Of a stretch of DNA of 64,000 nucleotides, positions 33,401 through 45,715 are shown piece by piece. The notes beneath the pieces were generated by a model. That model saw only the letters and a program-made list of their open reading frames with translations, was not told where the DNA came from and did no database searches. The translations under genes were made by a program, and so were the position numbers. Position 1 is the first letter of the stretch, and every line of letters starts with the position of its first letter. The DNA is from Amyelois transitella (Eukaryota; Arthropoda; Insecta; Lepidoptera; Pyralidae), in the NCBI RefSeq assembly GCF_032362555.1, contig NC_083535.1, positions 3,224,001 through 3,288,000 of the forward strand, given 5' to 3'.

Positions 33401-35095
33401 CAAAAGACAATTTTCTAGATCAATATTAAAATACGCCACTTTTTAATTCTGCCCTTGGAGCACGTGGGTGTAAAGCCGTCTTAACTCATGTACTAACTTT
33501 ATAGAAATTAGATAACCTTATCTCACGTTGAATGTTATTTAAGAAAGAATATCAATACTTTGGAAGTTTATACAATGAAAGGCTGGTAAGTAATATTATT
33601 AAGCTGATATAAGTAGAGAGCAGTATTCTTTAAAGTGAGTTCTGGTGGCTTACTTTTGTGAGTTCCATCAACAGTGTTTACGGCAGCGTATTTGTCAATG
33701 CAGTATCTGTAGCCCAGGACAGTGGGGAAGCGGAGATACGGCACTTTGCAGCTGAACCGTGCCTCTTGGTACATGGCGCCCTAGTCAATAAATAGATAAA
33801 GTTAGAACAATGCTGTTAGATATTTTATAAGGTAACACAATTTTCAAAAACTTTTTGTGTTGGAACTGGGGAGTTTTGCGAAAAGATTGCGTTAGGATAT
33901 GAACTCCCGACTTCACGGCAGTCTACATGTCCGTGACATAGCAGACGAAATTCAAGGGAGCTCCTTAGGCTGGTAACATAATGTCATCCGGAAAATTAGA
34001 AGCTGTTCCGTCAACAAATGTCTGATCATAACGACTCCGAAGGGAAGTCAAAATAATGAGTACCTACTTATTATTCCAATTTCATTCAAAATGGTTCTCT
34101 TATTGAAAACGCCTCACGGGCGAATACAGAATTTCATTTGACGGTCGGGGGATAATAAATCAAACGGGTACCTTGCAAATAACGCTCCTCCTACCGGGCG
34201 GTCGAGACACCCCGCCGAAACAGTAGGTCCTGGTACCATTGATCATGATCTCAGTCGCTCCGATATGAGATATCAACGTGATCCCGTTGATGCCAGCCAA
34301 CGCGAACCGCTGCAGACCAGCGCGCTTGCGAACTTCTACGTTGTTCTTCATACTCATAGTGTTCACTATCGCTTGCCAGCCGTACACGAACTCGTGCATT
34401 GGTCCTGGTTAAGAGAATTTGGGAAGTTTTATCGCATCGCAAAGAGCAACATAGAAACGAGTAAAACAATGCAAGACCCACTCCTACACTCCCCACGGAA
34501 ACAATAACTGTTAGTTCTAGACGATATTTCTTTCTTTGATAGTCTTCTTCTCTCCAAAAGAATGATTGAAATTACGAACCAATTCCGAAGCTGTCTCCAT
34601 CGAGGAAGTTGAAGTTCTCGCCGTAGGAGTCTGGCATCAGGCCGGCTATCACTGTACTCATTTGAATAGCTTCATCTGGAGAATAAGGCAGGATCTCATC
34701 TTTGGGCGTCGTAAACTCGTGGGCCGATTGGTTGTTGTAGTGAGAGCGTCCATGGCATTGCTATCATTGAAAAATAATAATTTTAGATTTTAATGATAAC
34801 CCCTTAAAATTCTATCATTCATAACATTTCAATTACTCTGTATGCACACTTATATTAGGGGTACGAAAATGGTTATTTGAAAATTCTGATGGGTGAGCGC
34901 GAATTTATTTATGGTGACATCATATTGATCCGTAGGGAACCATCCGCCATATTGAATACACAGCGCGTTTAAAAAGAATATTTCATATGCCTAACTGAAA
35001 ACCTGCTCTCAAAATTACTAAAGATAAAAATTACTTATAATACTTACAGGAAAGAAGCTTATTACCACTACAGCAACACCTGTGACGGCCCACAT
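30457..35095 (-). CDS. Secreted cysteine-rich glycoprotein of unknown function, paralogue of the 47.7-50.3 kb gene
   Basis: Nine exons join in frame to 382 codons plus stop: 35048-35095, 34580-34760, 34172-34404, 33654-33780, 33121-33310, 32432-32561, 31813-31894, 31430-31557 and 30457-30486. The start ATG at 35095 follows an in-frame TAA and opens a signal peptide (MWAVTGVAVVVISFFP). The mature part has ten cysteines and N-glycosylation sequons (NQS, NGT, NFS, NET). I do not recognise the family. The segment FLDGDSFGIGPMHEFV and six following cysteines match the secreted protein encoded at 47674-50307, and intron phases at three matching points are the same. It also has a longer C-terminal half (ending RDFACQWGL) that the paralogue lacks. 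The last exon is the least certain: two more upstream acceptors in the same region would give a different tail. The donor of exon 34580-34760 (GTTCGT) is weak. Confidence 0.75.
32080..32303 (-). repeat. tRNA-derived SINE, near complete
   Basis: On the minus strand it opens with ctctgtggcgtagcggtagt and has the B box gggttcgaatccc, then a body through ggcctgggtcttggataaac and a tail ending cttcgaggctaactcaatct. The A and B boxes are intact, but the tRNA acceptor ends do not pair, so this is a SINE and not a tRNA gene. It lies in an intron of the secreted-protein gene. A tail-only relative is at 18275-18385. Confidence 0.8.
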
Positions 35096-37985
35096 GACGG
35101 CCAACCGGCGAATGTCTTTGGCTTGTTAGTCAAATCACCAATAAAACTAAATTGGCACATAAAAATTACTTGTTAGTTAGAGCACTAATAACTTATCGAT
35201 AAAAAGTTTCACTGGAGTCGTTGCTCGACAAATTGCGACATTGGAAAACACGAGCAACTCTATTTTTCAATCGATGTAATAAATACACAACTCTTAATAA
35301 TCTAAGTAACTTTAAGGACACCGCACTGCAAACTTCATGTCTTAAATATAGAACATAGCACAGTTTGTGTTTTTCTTGAGAACGTCTAACGAAGGAGGCA
35401 ATCTAATCAAAATCAGATTAGAGGCTAGAAGAAATTGCTCGAACAAGCTAAAACCCACCCAGGGTTATGGAAATATAGATACTCCTTCATTGTGGAAAGC
35501 AATAAAATAATTCCTGAAACAACAAGAACAGGTTTTAACTTATTCCCGTTGGCCAAACCCTGATAGCTAGGCTCTTATAGATCATTGTGGAAAAGAACTT
35601 TAAATTATTATTCCTTCTTTCTGAGTGGAAATATATCTTTTTGTAAAGTACGGTACGGTACACAAGAAACTTTAATGACAAACCTTAATGCTTACGAATC
35701 TTAAGTTTTGTGAGTTGTATTGGATGAGATATTGATTAATAAGTAGTGTTATTTCTCAATTACGCTTAATTATAATGTTGATTATTTGTGTAAATTGAAA
35801 CAGTAAGGATGTCTTTAAATAAAACTATTCATAGCCTCACCACATAATTTAATATATGTTAAACTTTAAAACAAACTAACACCACAACAAGATATTATGT
35901 CATCCATTTTTTACACTATTTTAATCTGTTTCCACACGTTTAGCAGCTATACATTAACTAACTTTCACTAAAATCACATTATCCACTTTTAAAATTGCAT
36001 AACTTACGAAAAAAGATGAAGAAATAATCCTTTTCTTACTATATGGTTTTATACCGCAGATACAGGCTTTATATTTAATGAAAAAAATAAAGGATCGAAC
36101 TAGTAACTTCTCCTGTCACATGAAAAACCATCACAGCTTTATCAGGAAAAAAATTACAGCTAAATAAGTGACATATGAACTGAGACATAATTATCGATAA
36201 TCTTGGTGTCTGAAAGTATGATAGCACCGGAGTTACACAATCAAAACAAACATACGTGAACAAGTTAACACTTCAGGTCAGCGTTGATAAATATAAATAG
36301 GTGTATTAAAACAAATAACTAAAACTAGGTCGATCAGTAAACATTATACACTGAAATACTAAAAAAGGCAGTCGAAAATGAGTTTGTTAAGCACGCCGTT
36401 TTGTGTTTTTATTTGAGATTCCTAAAAATTTTTAAATAATGAGAAACAACGGCGAAGCTATCCCATTGGGGATATAGTCCAATCCACACGAGGATATATA
36501 ACTAAAATTTTCTGGTAAACTACTAAAATAGTTAACGGTAAAACGGATGACGTATTCAAAACATTATTACTTATAAAATACTACAAAAATACACAATATA
36601 AAACACACACAGAAAGCCTTATGACTAAATATGTTTGTGAAAACATATGTGCGAGTCCCTTATTAGGTAATATAATGAAACCGCCTATGAGTAACAATTT
36701 CAAAAATCACACTTATGTATATGCTCCTAAAGTAAAGTACAGTCAAGTGAAAAAGTAGTCCAGGGACTTTTCCATAAACGTGTACGTAACGTAGGTTTTT
36801 CCACCCGACTTTACATAAAAATGGTAATTATATAAATTGTTCTTCAATTAAACCTATAAATTCTTGGGTTATTGCGACTAGAAAATAAGAGAGCATTTTA
36901 AATCATTCTTTATTTTTCTCTGGCCTATATACAAATTTTATCAAATAAATAAATTAAACAATAGTATAATATACGCTTACTGTAAGCTCTGGACATCAAT
37001 TTGGGTCCAACGTTAAAAAAAAACAATTAAAAATATTTTCTTGTTTAAATAAAAAATGGAAAAAGATACCATATAAAAAAGATAAATAAAACATTTAAAG
37101 TTGAAAATATCCTTATCAATAATGCAACCGATGATAAAGAAAAATAAAACAGTAATTGTACATTAATCAGTTCATGTAGAGATTATAAAGTTATTCTTAA
37201 TAGCTTAGCAAAAATTTACAATACATGTTAAGGCACCAAGCTTGTTTAGAAAGACCTTCTTATCATTACTTTAAAAAAATGAGAAACCCTATTAAATATC
37301 TACCATAGTATACCGAAAAATACTAAATAATACTTGTCAAGATTCGAGATGGTTTGTAGGTTTATTTCAAGTAAGTCTTATGCCTTTACTAATTCTTTGC
37401 AAATATAAGAAACGCGAAAATAAGTATCTCTTTTGGTTTACCTTTACGCTTATGGGGAGCGAGACGGCAGTTTTTAAATTAACATTATAAAATTAATGTT
37501 TTGTAATATTGGTTTTAACATATTTTTATTTCTTTTTAACACAGAATTAAATGTTTATTATTTTAATGAGAATGCATACCATGAACGAACGGTATGATAT
37601 GGTAGAGACAATGATATTTAGATAAATATCAAACCGGAAATTCCTATTCAACAAAATATACAAAACATTAACAACTACTACATTATTATTAATCAGTATC
37701 AAAGAGTATCAAAAGTGAACCTATAAACAAAATTGTGTTTCAAGAAGTTTTTCACTGTATATCGTAACTAGTTTTAGGTTTAGTGAATGAACACTAAAAC
37801 CCTCTACAACCCACTAAAGAGTCCGCAAAAAGGTCCATGGTTACCTTATAGGGAATAAGAATCGTGATGCAACTGATATTAAATAAACAACATTTCAATT
37901 ACTTATCTATAGCTAAATGCTATGAATGGGAAGCTTTGCTAGTCTGGCACTGAGTTTCCGTGTACAAAATATAGTTTTACTAACA
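35096..37985. other. Intergenic region between secreted-protein gene and transporter
   Basis: About 2.9 kb of AT-rich sequence. The right part is downstream of the transporter stop and the left part is upstream of the secreted-protein start. I see no conserved open frame and no clear repeat. A promoter for the secreted-protein gene should lie near 35100-35600, but no motif there is convincing. Confidence 0.45.
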
Positions 37986-37991
37986 TTTATT
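37986..37991 (-). promoter_or_regulatory. Polyadenylation signal overlapping the transporter stop codon
   Basis: The minus strand reads CCTAATAAATG, so an AATAAA overlaps the TAA stop at 37990-37992. If used, the 3' UTR would be only a few tens of bases. Other AATAAA motifs occur downstream near 37554, so it may not be the main site. Confidence 0.35.
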
Positions 37992-40900
37992 AGGATTCCT
38001 TGTCTTCCACAGCAGTTAAAAACAGCTTTTGACACCCGTGTGTGAATTTCACTGTAAAGATTAAAAATAATTATCAAACATAAATAAAAAAGGAAATAAT
38101 AAAATGAAATAGATTGAATTTTCTTGTCTTTTAAGATGAACTCAATAAAAATCAGTCTAATCGTTAAGAAGGTTGTTTTTATTTTAATACTGTTGTGTGT
38201 GTGAAATCACAATCTACAATAACACTGTATGTTATTGTTTCATTGCTATTGTGATTGAAAAACACAATGAACAATTCGTGCATTCGTCCAAATTGGATAA
38301 ACAAGAGAAAAAAGTAGTTCCTCCCATGACCAATTTAAACACTGTTCTGTTTTTCAAAAAGAGTTAGCCTGACATCGAAAAATAAAAATTCTTCTTACGA
38401 GTATATTCAAAAGCAAGCTCTTGTCGATGGAGTTTAGTGCGACGAGCTTCCCCGATTCATAAAATCAATTAAATCAGTAAAAATAGCAATTCACTTTAAG
38501 GTCTCACCTGAATAGTTCCTGACGCACTCCGGCGTAGTCTTGACGAACAGATAATAGAATGGGACCCCAGCGAGAGTCATCAGGGCCCCAGCTATGACGG
38601 CCACGGGTTCGCTCACTATGGGAACCACTAAGAGAACCGAGCACACTGCTACGAACACTATTGGCATCCATAATTGGACCTGTGTAAAAAGAAAAATCTC
38701 ATGTGACGTCGCGCAGGTGCCGTTGGGTAGATGATACCCCTTATTTAAATCAAACCTATTAAAAAGCTTCAGTTATATATTGCTAAATTAAGCTTATTTC
38801 GTAATTTACTTATCAAAAAAGAGATGTTAAAAATAAGGCCACGAATAACATTTATACGAATAACATTAGACATTTAGCTTTATTAAAGCTTAATGTATTT
38901 GACATAATCGTTTGGTGCCAGCATATCGGCCTCTACGACCGTTTTACTTGTAAATGCAAGATTGTATACTCGAGCTAGCCGGAACAATCCAGAACCGACG
39001 GTACGCGTGTAATATACAGCTATATTCTGCTCTTACTCATATAATTATCTATCATTGTCATTCTCTTTCAACTAGCTTGCAGGGTTCTTCAAATATACAT
39101 CAGGATTCCATGCGTCGTAACCATATACATAAATAATATATTAGACAAAGTTAGTGCCGTGTTAGTTAGCCTTAAGATACGAAGATATGTATCAGTAATA
39201 ATCCAGTCAGGTGAAGACCGAAATGATCTTTTCTGTTTGGACTATGGGTTTTTAGTATTAGGGTTTAATAGTGCCGTGTGGCACCAATACAAAAAAGAAT
39301 AGGACCACTCCATCTCTTTCCCATGAATGTCGTACAAGGCAACTAAGGGACAGGCTAACAAACTTGAGATTCTTTTTTTAGGCAATGGGCTAGCAACCTG
39401 TCATTATTCAAATCTCAATTCTATCATTAAGCCAAATAGCGGAACGTGGCCTATCAGTCTTTTCAAGACTGTCGGCTCTGTCTACCCCGCAAGGGATATA
39501 GACGTGATTATATGTATGTATGTACAAAGTTACCTTGATAGGTCTCTTCAGTTCGGGTTTCTTGTATCGCAGCCATAGTACTGCGCTACAGCTGAGTGTG
39601 GTGAACAATGACTCCACGACCGTACAGTAGGTGATGAGAGAGGTCAGGTTGTCCGGTATCAGCATTATCATAGACATCAGCATCTGAATTTTTTATTTTT
39701 AATAATTCAACTTATACATACTCGTAGAATTCGATTTATAGAAGACTATATAAATGGTAAGTAAAGTCTGATTAGATGTCGCAAGTCAAGACTGATAGAC
39801 ACTGATGGACCCCATAAAATGTTTATATAGAATCTGGAGGTTATAATAATATATATAAACAGATATAAAAATTTTCGTTTTCCATTACGATTTTTTTTTC
39901 ATAAGAAATATGTCAAACTAATGCTCAGTCAAAAATTTAGGAGGTCAGACAGAGCCCTGATAAGGAACTTTAGGATAGCAAAAGACTGCAACAATAAACT
40001 TGATGTCTAACGAAATTCCAATTGCATATTTGCATAAAGAATTATAAAACTTACATGAAACGTCAAAGCGGGTAGCGGAGACATGCATTTGAAATTGATA
40101 TGCGCCAATAATTCCGGCATATGACCGTTTCGAGCCCCGGCGAAGCACATTCGGGAGGCGGCCATTATATGCACGGACAGGCCACCTACCACGGCTATGG
40201 CGACTAGAGCGGGCATTATATATCTTATCCAGCTTAAAGCCATCCCTGCGAAATCCTGTAAATGGGAAATAAAATAACAATTCTCTGTTAGAAAGGTTAA
40301 CTGGCAGACTATTTATGCTTTACTATTAAAGTGCTGAATAAAGTTGTAAAAAGAACATCATCCACTAACAAAATTCGGCTCTATTACCGCGACATAAGAG
40401 TTCCATGCAGGATAACTTGATATGCGGTTGATTGTACATTTAAATAATCACAGTTTCTAGTTCGCCACGTAGTTATATTGAGACTTGTGTGTAAAAACCC
40501 ATAGTACATACATACATACATATGGTCACGTCTATATCCCTTGCGGGGTAGACAGAGCCAATAGTCTTGAAAAGACTAAATGGCCACGTTCAGCTATTTG
40601 GCTTAATGATAGAATTGAGATTCAAATAGTGACAGGTTGCTAGCCCATCGCCTAAAAAAGAATCCCAAGTTTGTAAGCCTATCCCTTAGTCGCCTTTTAC
40701 GACATCCATGGGTAAGAGATGGAGTGGTCCTATTCTTTTTTGTATTGGTGCCACACGGCACTATTAAACCCTAATACTAAAAACCCATAGTCCAAACAGA
40801 AAAGATCATTTCGGTCTTCACCTGACTGGATTATTACTGATACATATCTTCGTATCTTAAGGCTAGCTTTCTAGTATATATGTGTGTAATAACTCTATTA

Positions 40901-43900
40901 AAAGATCGGTTCAGTGTTTTAACTGTGAGGAGGTAACAAACAATAATAACAAATTGACTTTTATATTAACAACATTAAATGGATGTTGGATGCCAAATAA
41001 GACCCATACTTACAACAGCGATAGCTTCCGTTGCCAGAACGCCAACTGGTCCTAATACGGCCAGATAGGCCATGTTTGCCAACAGATAGATACCAGTGAC
41101 CATCGGCAAAGACAAGTATATCGCACGAGGGAGATTCACGAACGGATCCTTCAATTCTTCCGTCATAAAATTTAAGTAACTCCTACAAAATATTAAAATT
41201 TTGTTGGGATAAGTCTTTTGTACAAACATACATACATATAGTCACGTCTTTATCCCTTGCGGGGTAGACAGAGCCAAGCTTTTTAGTTTACAAACAAAAG
41301 TAATCATCAATTATAAATTTCAAAGCCTGAGAAGTTTTGCTTGACAATATAAACTTCAATTCATATAACAAAAATAAAGAGCGGTTACTATTGCACGAGT
41401 ATACATTATGCAAGAGTAACCACCTCTTTTCCTGTCTATATTAATTTTTATCTTATATTTCTCTCTTCTTTCTTTTTCAAGTTATTTGTCCACAAGAAGG
41501 ACGAAGCCGACTCACATCTTAGTATTACTCTCATAAGTTTTCAAATGTTATATTGTACACTCTTGAACACACTAAATAAAGAACTTTACCAGCCAGAGTA
41601 AGAGAAGATTCCAGAGTAGAACGCGACAGACCAGTCACTGACAGATGTTTTGGTACCCGCCCACCCGTCCTCAAAGTGCTCCACACCACCTGATACACCA
41701 ACAAAACATTAATTCATTCATTTATTAAATATTACCTTCATAATTAAACTTTATTTCATTATAAAATATATTTTTTCAAGTAACAAAAAAGATAACTTAA
41801 TTAAAAAATTAACAAATTGCACAGCAGTGGATAGATGTAATCTTTGCCTATCATTCAGGGAAACAGGCATTTAATTATGTATGAATGTGTTTCAATGTTC
41901 ACCACATTCCTTACTACTAAAACTTAGTTAATCCACTAGAGCTTCCTAGTGCAAAACAAACTGAAAACTATGAAATAAACCAAAAAATTAATTATTTTCT
42001 CACCTTGCGCCATCCAAACAATCCCGCCTCCTATTATAATAACTAGAGCCGAGATCTTTGTGAACATGAAAACATTTTGGACTCGTGTTGTGAATTTTAT
42101 ATCATACGCATTTAAAAAACTAAGAAAACCTGAAAGCAGACATTCGAGTATAACAAAATGTGTAACAAAGTAAAACCTTCTTAAATATTTCAGAAGCTAA
42201 TAGTAAACTTTTCAGGTTGAATCTTCACCGAGATTCTGGAGAGGAGTCTGGGTGCGTCTTTGACTGTGCATTCTGGATTGGGTGAATCAGGTTTTTATAT
42301 GAAGCGATTCCCATATGATTTCCCCAACCTTTGCAGAGGAACCTAACCCATATTGGATCTTGTTCACATCCAGTTGTGTGAATGTACAGGTTTACACATA
42401 ATGTTTTCCTTCGCTGTAAGAGAATTGGTTAGCACTCAAACTACGGTAGGTATATAGTTTATGAATCATGCTTATTTTTATATTTATAAGGAAACATACT
42501 CACTTATAGTAACTGCAGCTATTAGTTTCCGGCATATAGGGTCTATGGCACAATTTGGAAAAATTGGCTGGAGTATATTGTTGGCAAAAGTCAGTGCCAT
42601 GATTGCATTGGTACTTGGTCTGAAAAATACGCCTCAATGAATTTAAGAGGTAACTTATAAGAATACACACATATAATCATGTCTCTATCTTTTATGGTTT
42701 ATTCGTCTTTCCCCTGCTTGACTTTTACGATCTGCATGGGTTGTTATTGCATTAATTGACTATGATTTCACCCCATATTTATCTACTAGAACATCAGCAG
42801 GAAGGATTGTGTAATTCAATTGAAACCACACAGCCTAGATTTGTTAGCATACAAATCTAGGCTGTGTGGTTTCAATATTAAATGCAAAAATATAAAATAC
42901 TTGTATTGTATAGTGTGCTAAGTATATGACAAAGACAGCTGTTAATATACTACTACATATACTAACAAATATATATTTTATTATTGTGACTGTTTTAGGA
43001 CTATGGCACAAAGCTTGTTTATAGTATCATTGACATAAATATAAAAATTCCATTGTTGAAAAATTCCTTTTCATAAAATGTGATATATTTTATTCAGCAG
43101 TATAGTGGAATTCAGATTTTAGAAGAATATTTTATAAACAGTATAAAAATCAAGTAAAATATACAGCTTTCTCTTTTATTTTTTGATATGACTTATTTTA
43201 TCATAGCAACTCCGGTTCTTGTGTTTAAATTAGGGCTACCAATTGTGATATAGATAAGGTTTGCAAGATGCTGGTAATAGGTCATCGCTATGCATGCATT
43301 CTCAAGATGGGCATGGAATATCCTGAAGAACAATTGATAAAAAAATAATTAATCTTTTGCACTTTACTTTCTGTTAGTCCATTAACACTGTCAGAGTTTT
43401 TAACCTAAATGTCCTACATGTATAAAGTACAAAGATCATACACATGAAGTCCTTGGTTCATGGAAACTATTAAATTTTTATGTAATACTTATAAGCTTTA
43501 CTTTATTTTCCCTAAAAGAAGAAATAACAATTCAAAAACAACATTAAGTATGAACATATTATATACAGAATGTCTCTTTTTTACTTACACGAAAACTAAG
43601 TTGGCATCCCAAAGGTAAAGAAAAGCGGGTAATGGTCCATATGCTTCGTTAATATAGTGGTAGTCACCGCCACTTTGGGCCAAAGCAGTTCCTGAAAGAT
43701 GTTTTTATTAATCTTCTAACTTTAACAAGAACAAATTTAATTTAAAAAGAAAAATTCACACACCTAGGTAGGGTAATTGTGTTGGTTTGGCGTCCAGTTC
43801 TACTTTTCGTCCATTTAACTTCTACACGCCTATAAAAGGAATATAAACCCACCTATGCGCGCAAGTTGCAACTTGTCATGATCCTGCATACATAAGCAAC

Positions 43901-45214
43901 AGTTAATCCAATTTGACAAGTGAAAACTTCGAAAAAATTAAACTCAGGGACGGCGGCGTGTTCGTGTTTTATAGACGTCATTGCCGATACAAAAAAATAG
44001 AAAAATAGCTTATGCAGGAACACTCCGTGGTGAATTTTATGACTATTTCACTTAGATTGGGTAATATTTTGGCATGTGGGGATATTTAAGAGTATAACTA
44101 ACATTATTTTTAGGTTATTTTACAATGTTTTTATAGTTATCTTAGTAAAAGTTTGTGGACGAATACTGACATGCCTATTTTACCAATTATTTGGTTTCCG
44201 TCCACGCAGACGAAAACTAAAACAGCAAGCTAAATATTTGAAATGCTCATTTTACTTTATGAGACCTATAAAAAAATATGTGTTTTCTACAGATATGGAC
44301 TTTATTGATTATTTGATAAGATATTTAGTTACCGTCCAATAATTTCGCAGTTTTGCGTGTTTAAAAAAATGTTTTTATGTCATGGACGAAAACTAAACAG
44401 CAATTTTTTTGTATTAGTTTACGTCCATAATAGTGTGGAATCTACTTCTAACACTTTTTCTTGTTAATTCGTACAGGTTTTTCTAGTAGGTACTAAACTA
44501 TGAAATTAATTGTTATAGATGGATTTGGGGAAATAAAAAAAGCAGGAAATCTACTGCTGAAGAATAAATATTTTTGTTGATTGAATAAAAGATTATGAAA
44601 ACAGTTTTTATTTAACATTGCATTTTTAATCTTTTTTACATACTGGGCGGAAACTAGATCACATCAGGGCGAAAACCAAATTTTTTGGACGAAAACTACT
44701 GAAATCTGCCTTTTAACATTTAATGATTTATATAAAAAACAAAGTAGATATAATTTAAAGCATCTTAATTTTAATCAAAAATAGACTATATGAGTTATAT
44801 AAACAAATATGAGCTATTTTAATTAGGATACTTTATCATATTATTTTTACATCTGAAAGCTAGCAACTCCGCTAATTGGACGAAAACCAGCGCAATCACC
44901 CTACCTTCCAAATTTTAAAGTTACCTAGGTTTTCACATAATAACATGATTATATTACTACTACAGCCCCATAAAAAAGAATAAATTTTGAAATTTTCACT
45001 TACCTAACTCTGCATAGGATAAAGCTCCAAGAGTGGCCAGGACTCCACATGCTGCCCAGACGGACAGAGCACCCCAAACTGATCCAGTCTTAAGCAGGAC
45101 TTCCTTGGGTGATATAAAAATACCACTACCAAATATAATCCCCAATATAATCGCGACTCCTTCCAACAAACCAAGTTGCTTGCGCATTTTCACCTTTTCT
45201 TCGACTTCAACCAT
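37990..45214 (-). CDS. SLC7 LAT-type amino-acid transporter (minidiscs/JhI-21-like)
   Basis: Ten exons join in frame to 469 codons plus stop: 45004-45214, 43589-43691, 42504-42619, 42004-42129, 41590-41689, 41014-41182, 40055-40255, 39534-39683, 38508-38679 and 37990-38051. The protein is a plasma-membrane light chain of a heterodimeric amino-acid exchanger, with the hydrophobic pattern of 12 membrane segments. Landmarks: TM1 substrate loop [60 protein letters not shown] and [15 protein letters not shown]. The cysteine in [10 protein letters not shown] is at the position that disulfide-links LAT proteins to the CD98 heavy chain. It matches LAT1/LAT2 more than y+LAT, but I cannot tell which fly paralogue is the orthologue. 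The start ATG at 45212-45214 begins the usual short charged N-terminus ([19 protein letters not shown]). Introns carry a DNA element, a palindrome and an inverted repeat that flanks exons 39534-39683 and 40055-40255. Confidence 0.92.
39167..39522 (+). repeat. Left arm of ~360-bp inverted repeat (contains SINE)
   Basis: The first ~105 bp (tagccttaagatacgaagat ... tttttagtattagggtttaa) are followed by a plus-strand SINE body (gtgccgtgtggcaccaatac ... gatatagacgtgattatatg). The whole unit recurs inverted at 40501-40865. The head and start of the SINE are identical between arms; the rest of the SINE body differs at several percent of positions. Confidence 0.9.
40501..40865 (-). repeat. Right arm of ~360-bp inverted repeat (contains SINE)
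   Basis: A reverse-orientation SINE (tatggtcacgtctatatccc ... gtattggtgccacacggcac) is followed by the same ~105-bp head as in the left arm, ending ...atcttaaggcta. Together with 39167-39522 it encloses about 1 kb containing two transporter exons. Confidence 0.9.
41228..41278 (-). repeat. SINE-type repeat fragment
   Basis: Contains catacatacatatagtcacg, then cccttgcggggtagacagag: the 3' end of the abundant family, truncated after about 50 bp. Confidence 0.6.
42215..42450 (+). repeat. Interspersed repeat fragment (second family)
   Basis: Shows ctggattgggtgaatcaggt, gaagcgattcccatatg, ccaacctttgcagaggaacc and cacataatgttttccttcgc, matching the order in the fragment at 150-345. It is intronic to the transporter gene. 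Confidence 0.55.
42819..42876. repeat. Perfect 26-bp-arm palindrome
   Basis: Arm attgaaaccacacagcctag plus atttgt at 42819-42844 is followed by the six-base centre tagcat and the exact reverse complement at 42851-42876. It lies in a transporter intron. The core tagcat-acaaatctaggctgt matches the inner part of the MITE terminal repeat at 13930-14162. Confidence 0.9.
43766..44906. mobile_element. Non-autonomous DNA element with ~30-bp TIRs and iterated GGACGAAAAC motif
   Basis: The left end AGGTAGGGTAATTGTGTTGG and the inverted right end AGGTAGGGTGATTGCGCTGG match at 17 of 20 positions, and similarity continues into a CGTCC motif. Inside, the motif GGACGAAAAC(T/C)A recurs: as TCGTCC/CCGTCC near the left end (about 43807 and 44196) and as ggacgaaaac near the right end (44383, 44689, 44879), with variants between. 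An 88-codon open frame inside does not resemble a transposase. It lies in the first transporter intron. I could not settle the target-site duplication. Confidence 0.65.
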
Positions 45215-45715
45215 TCTTGTGGTTTAGTCGCCCTCGCTCTGATACAATGGCAGAATATAGGTACAAGATCCTTATTTAGTTTTTCTACGTGTTTGCTACA
45301 AATAGCCGTAGATATGCTAACCTATAAAGATCCTCAATGTTAATTGACCTTTCACATTTCTATTAGCTAAATGAACATAGTTGGCCTTGTTGTAATTAAA
45401 AAACTAATTCGACTCGGACAAACTGACGACTACGTCTTAAGGATTATGAACTGATATTAAATTAAATAAATTACTAGATAATTAAATTTAATAACAAAAC
45501 CTATCAAATTAAAATCTCCATGTGAAAAAGAAAGAACAAGTTTGACTGACAGTGGCAATTGATGACAACGACATTATGACATTTGTTTATTTGTTATTTT
45601 CCATCGTATTTGTTGCCATAGACTAGGTATGTAGAAAGATCTACGGGTATCATTTAAGCTATCACCAATTTAATTAGTTTTGTGTTTCTTAAATAATAGG
45701 GTTTGTCCTCAACAT

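Noticed and set aside
44076-44342. 88-codon open frame inside the DNA element
   Set aside because: It has no transposase motif and lies between iterated subterminal motifs; probably chance.
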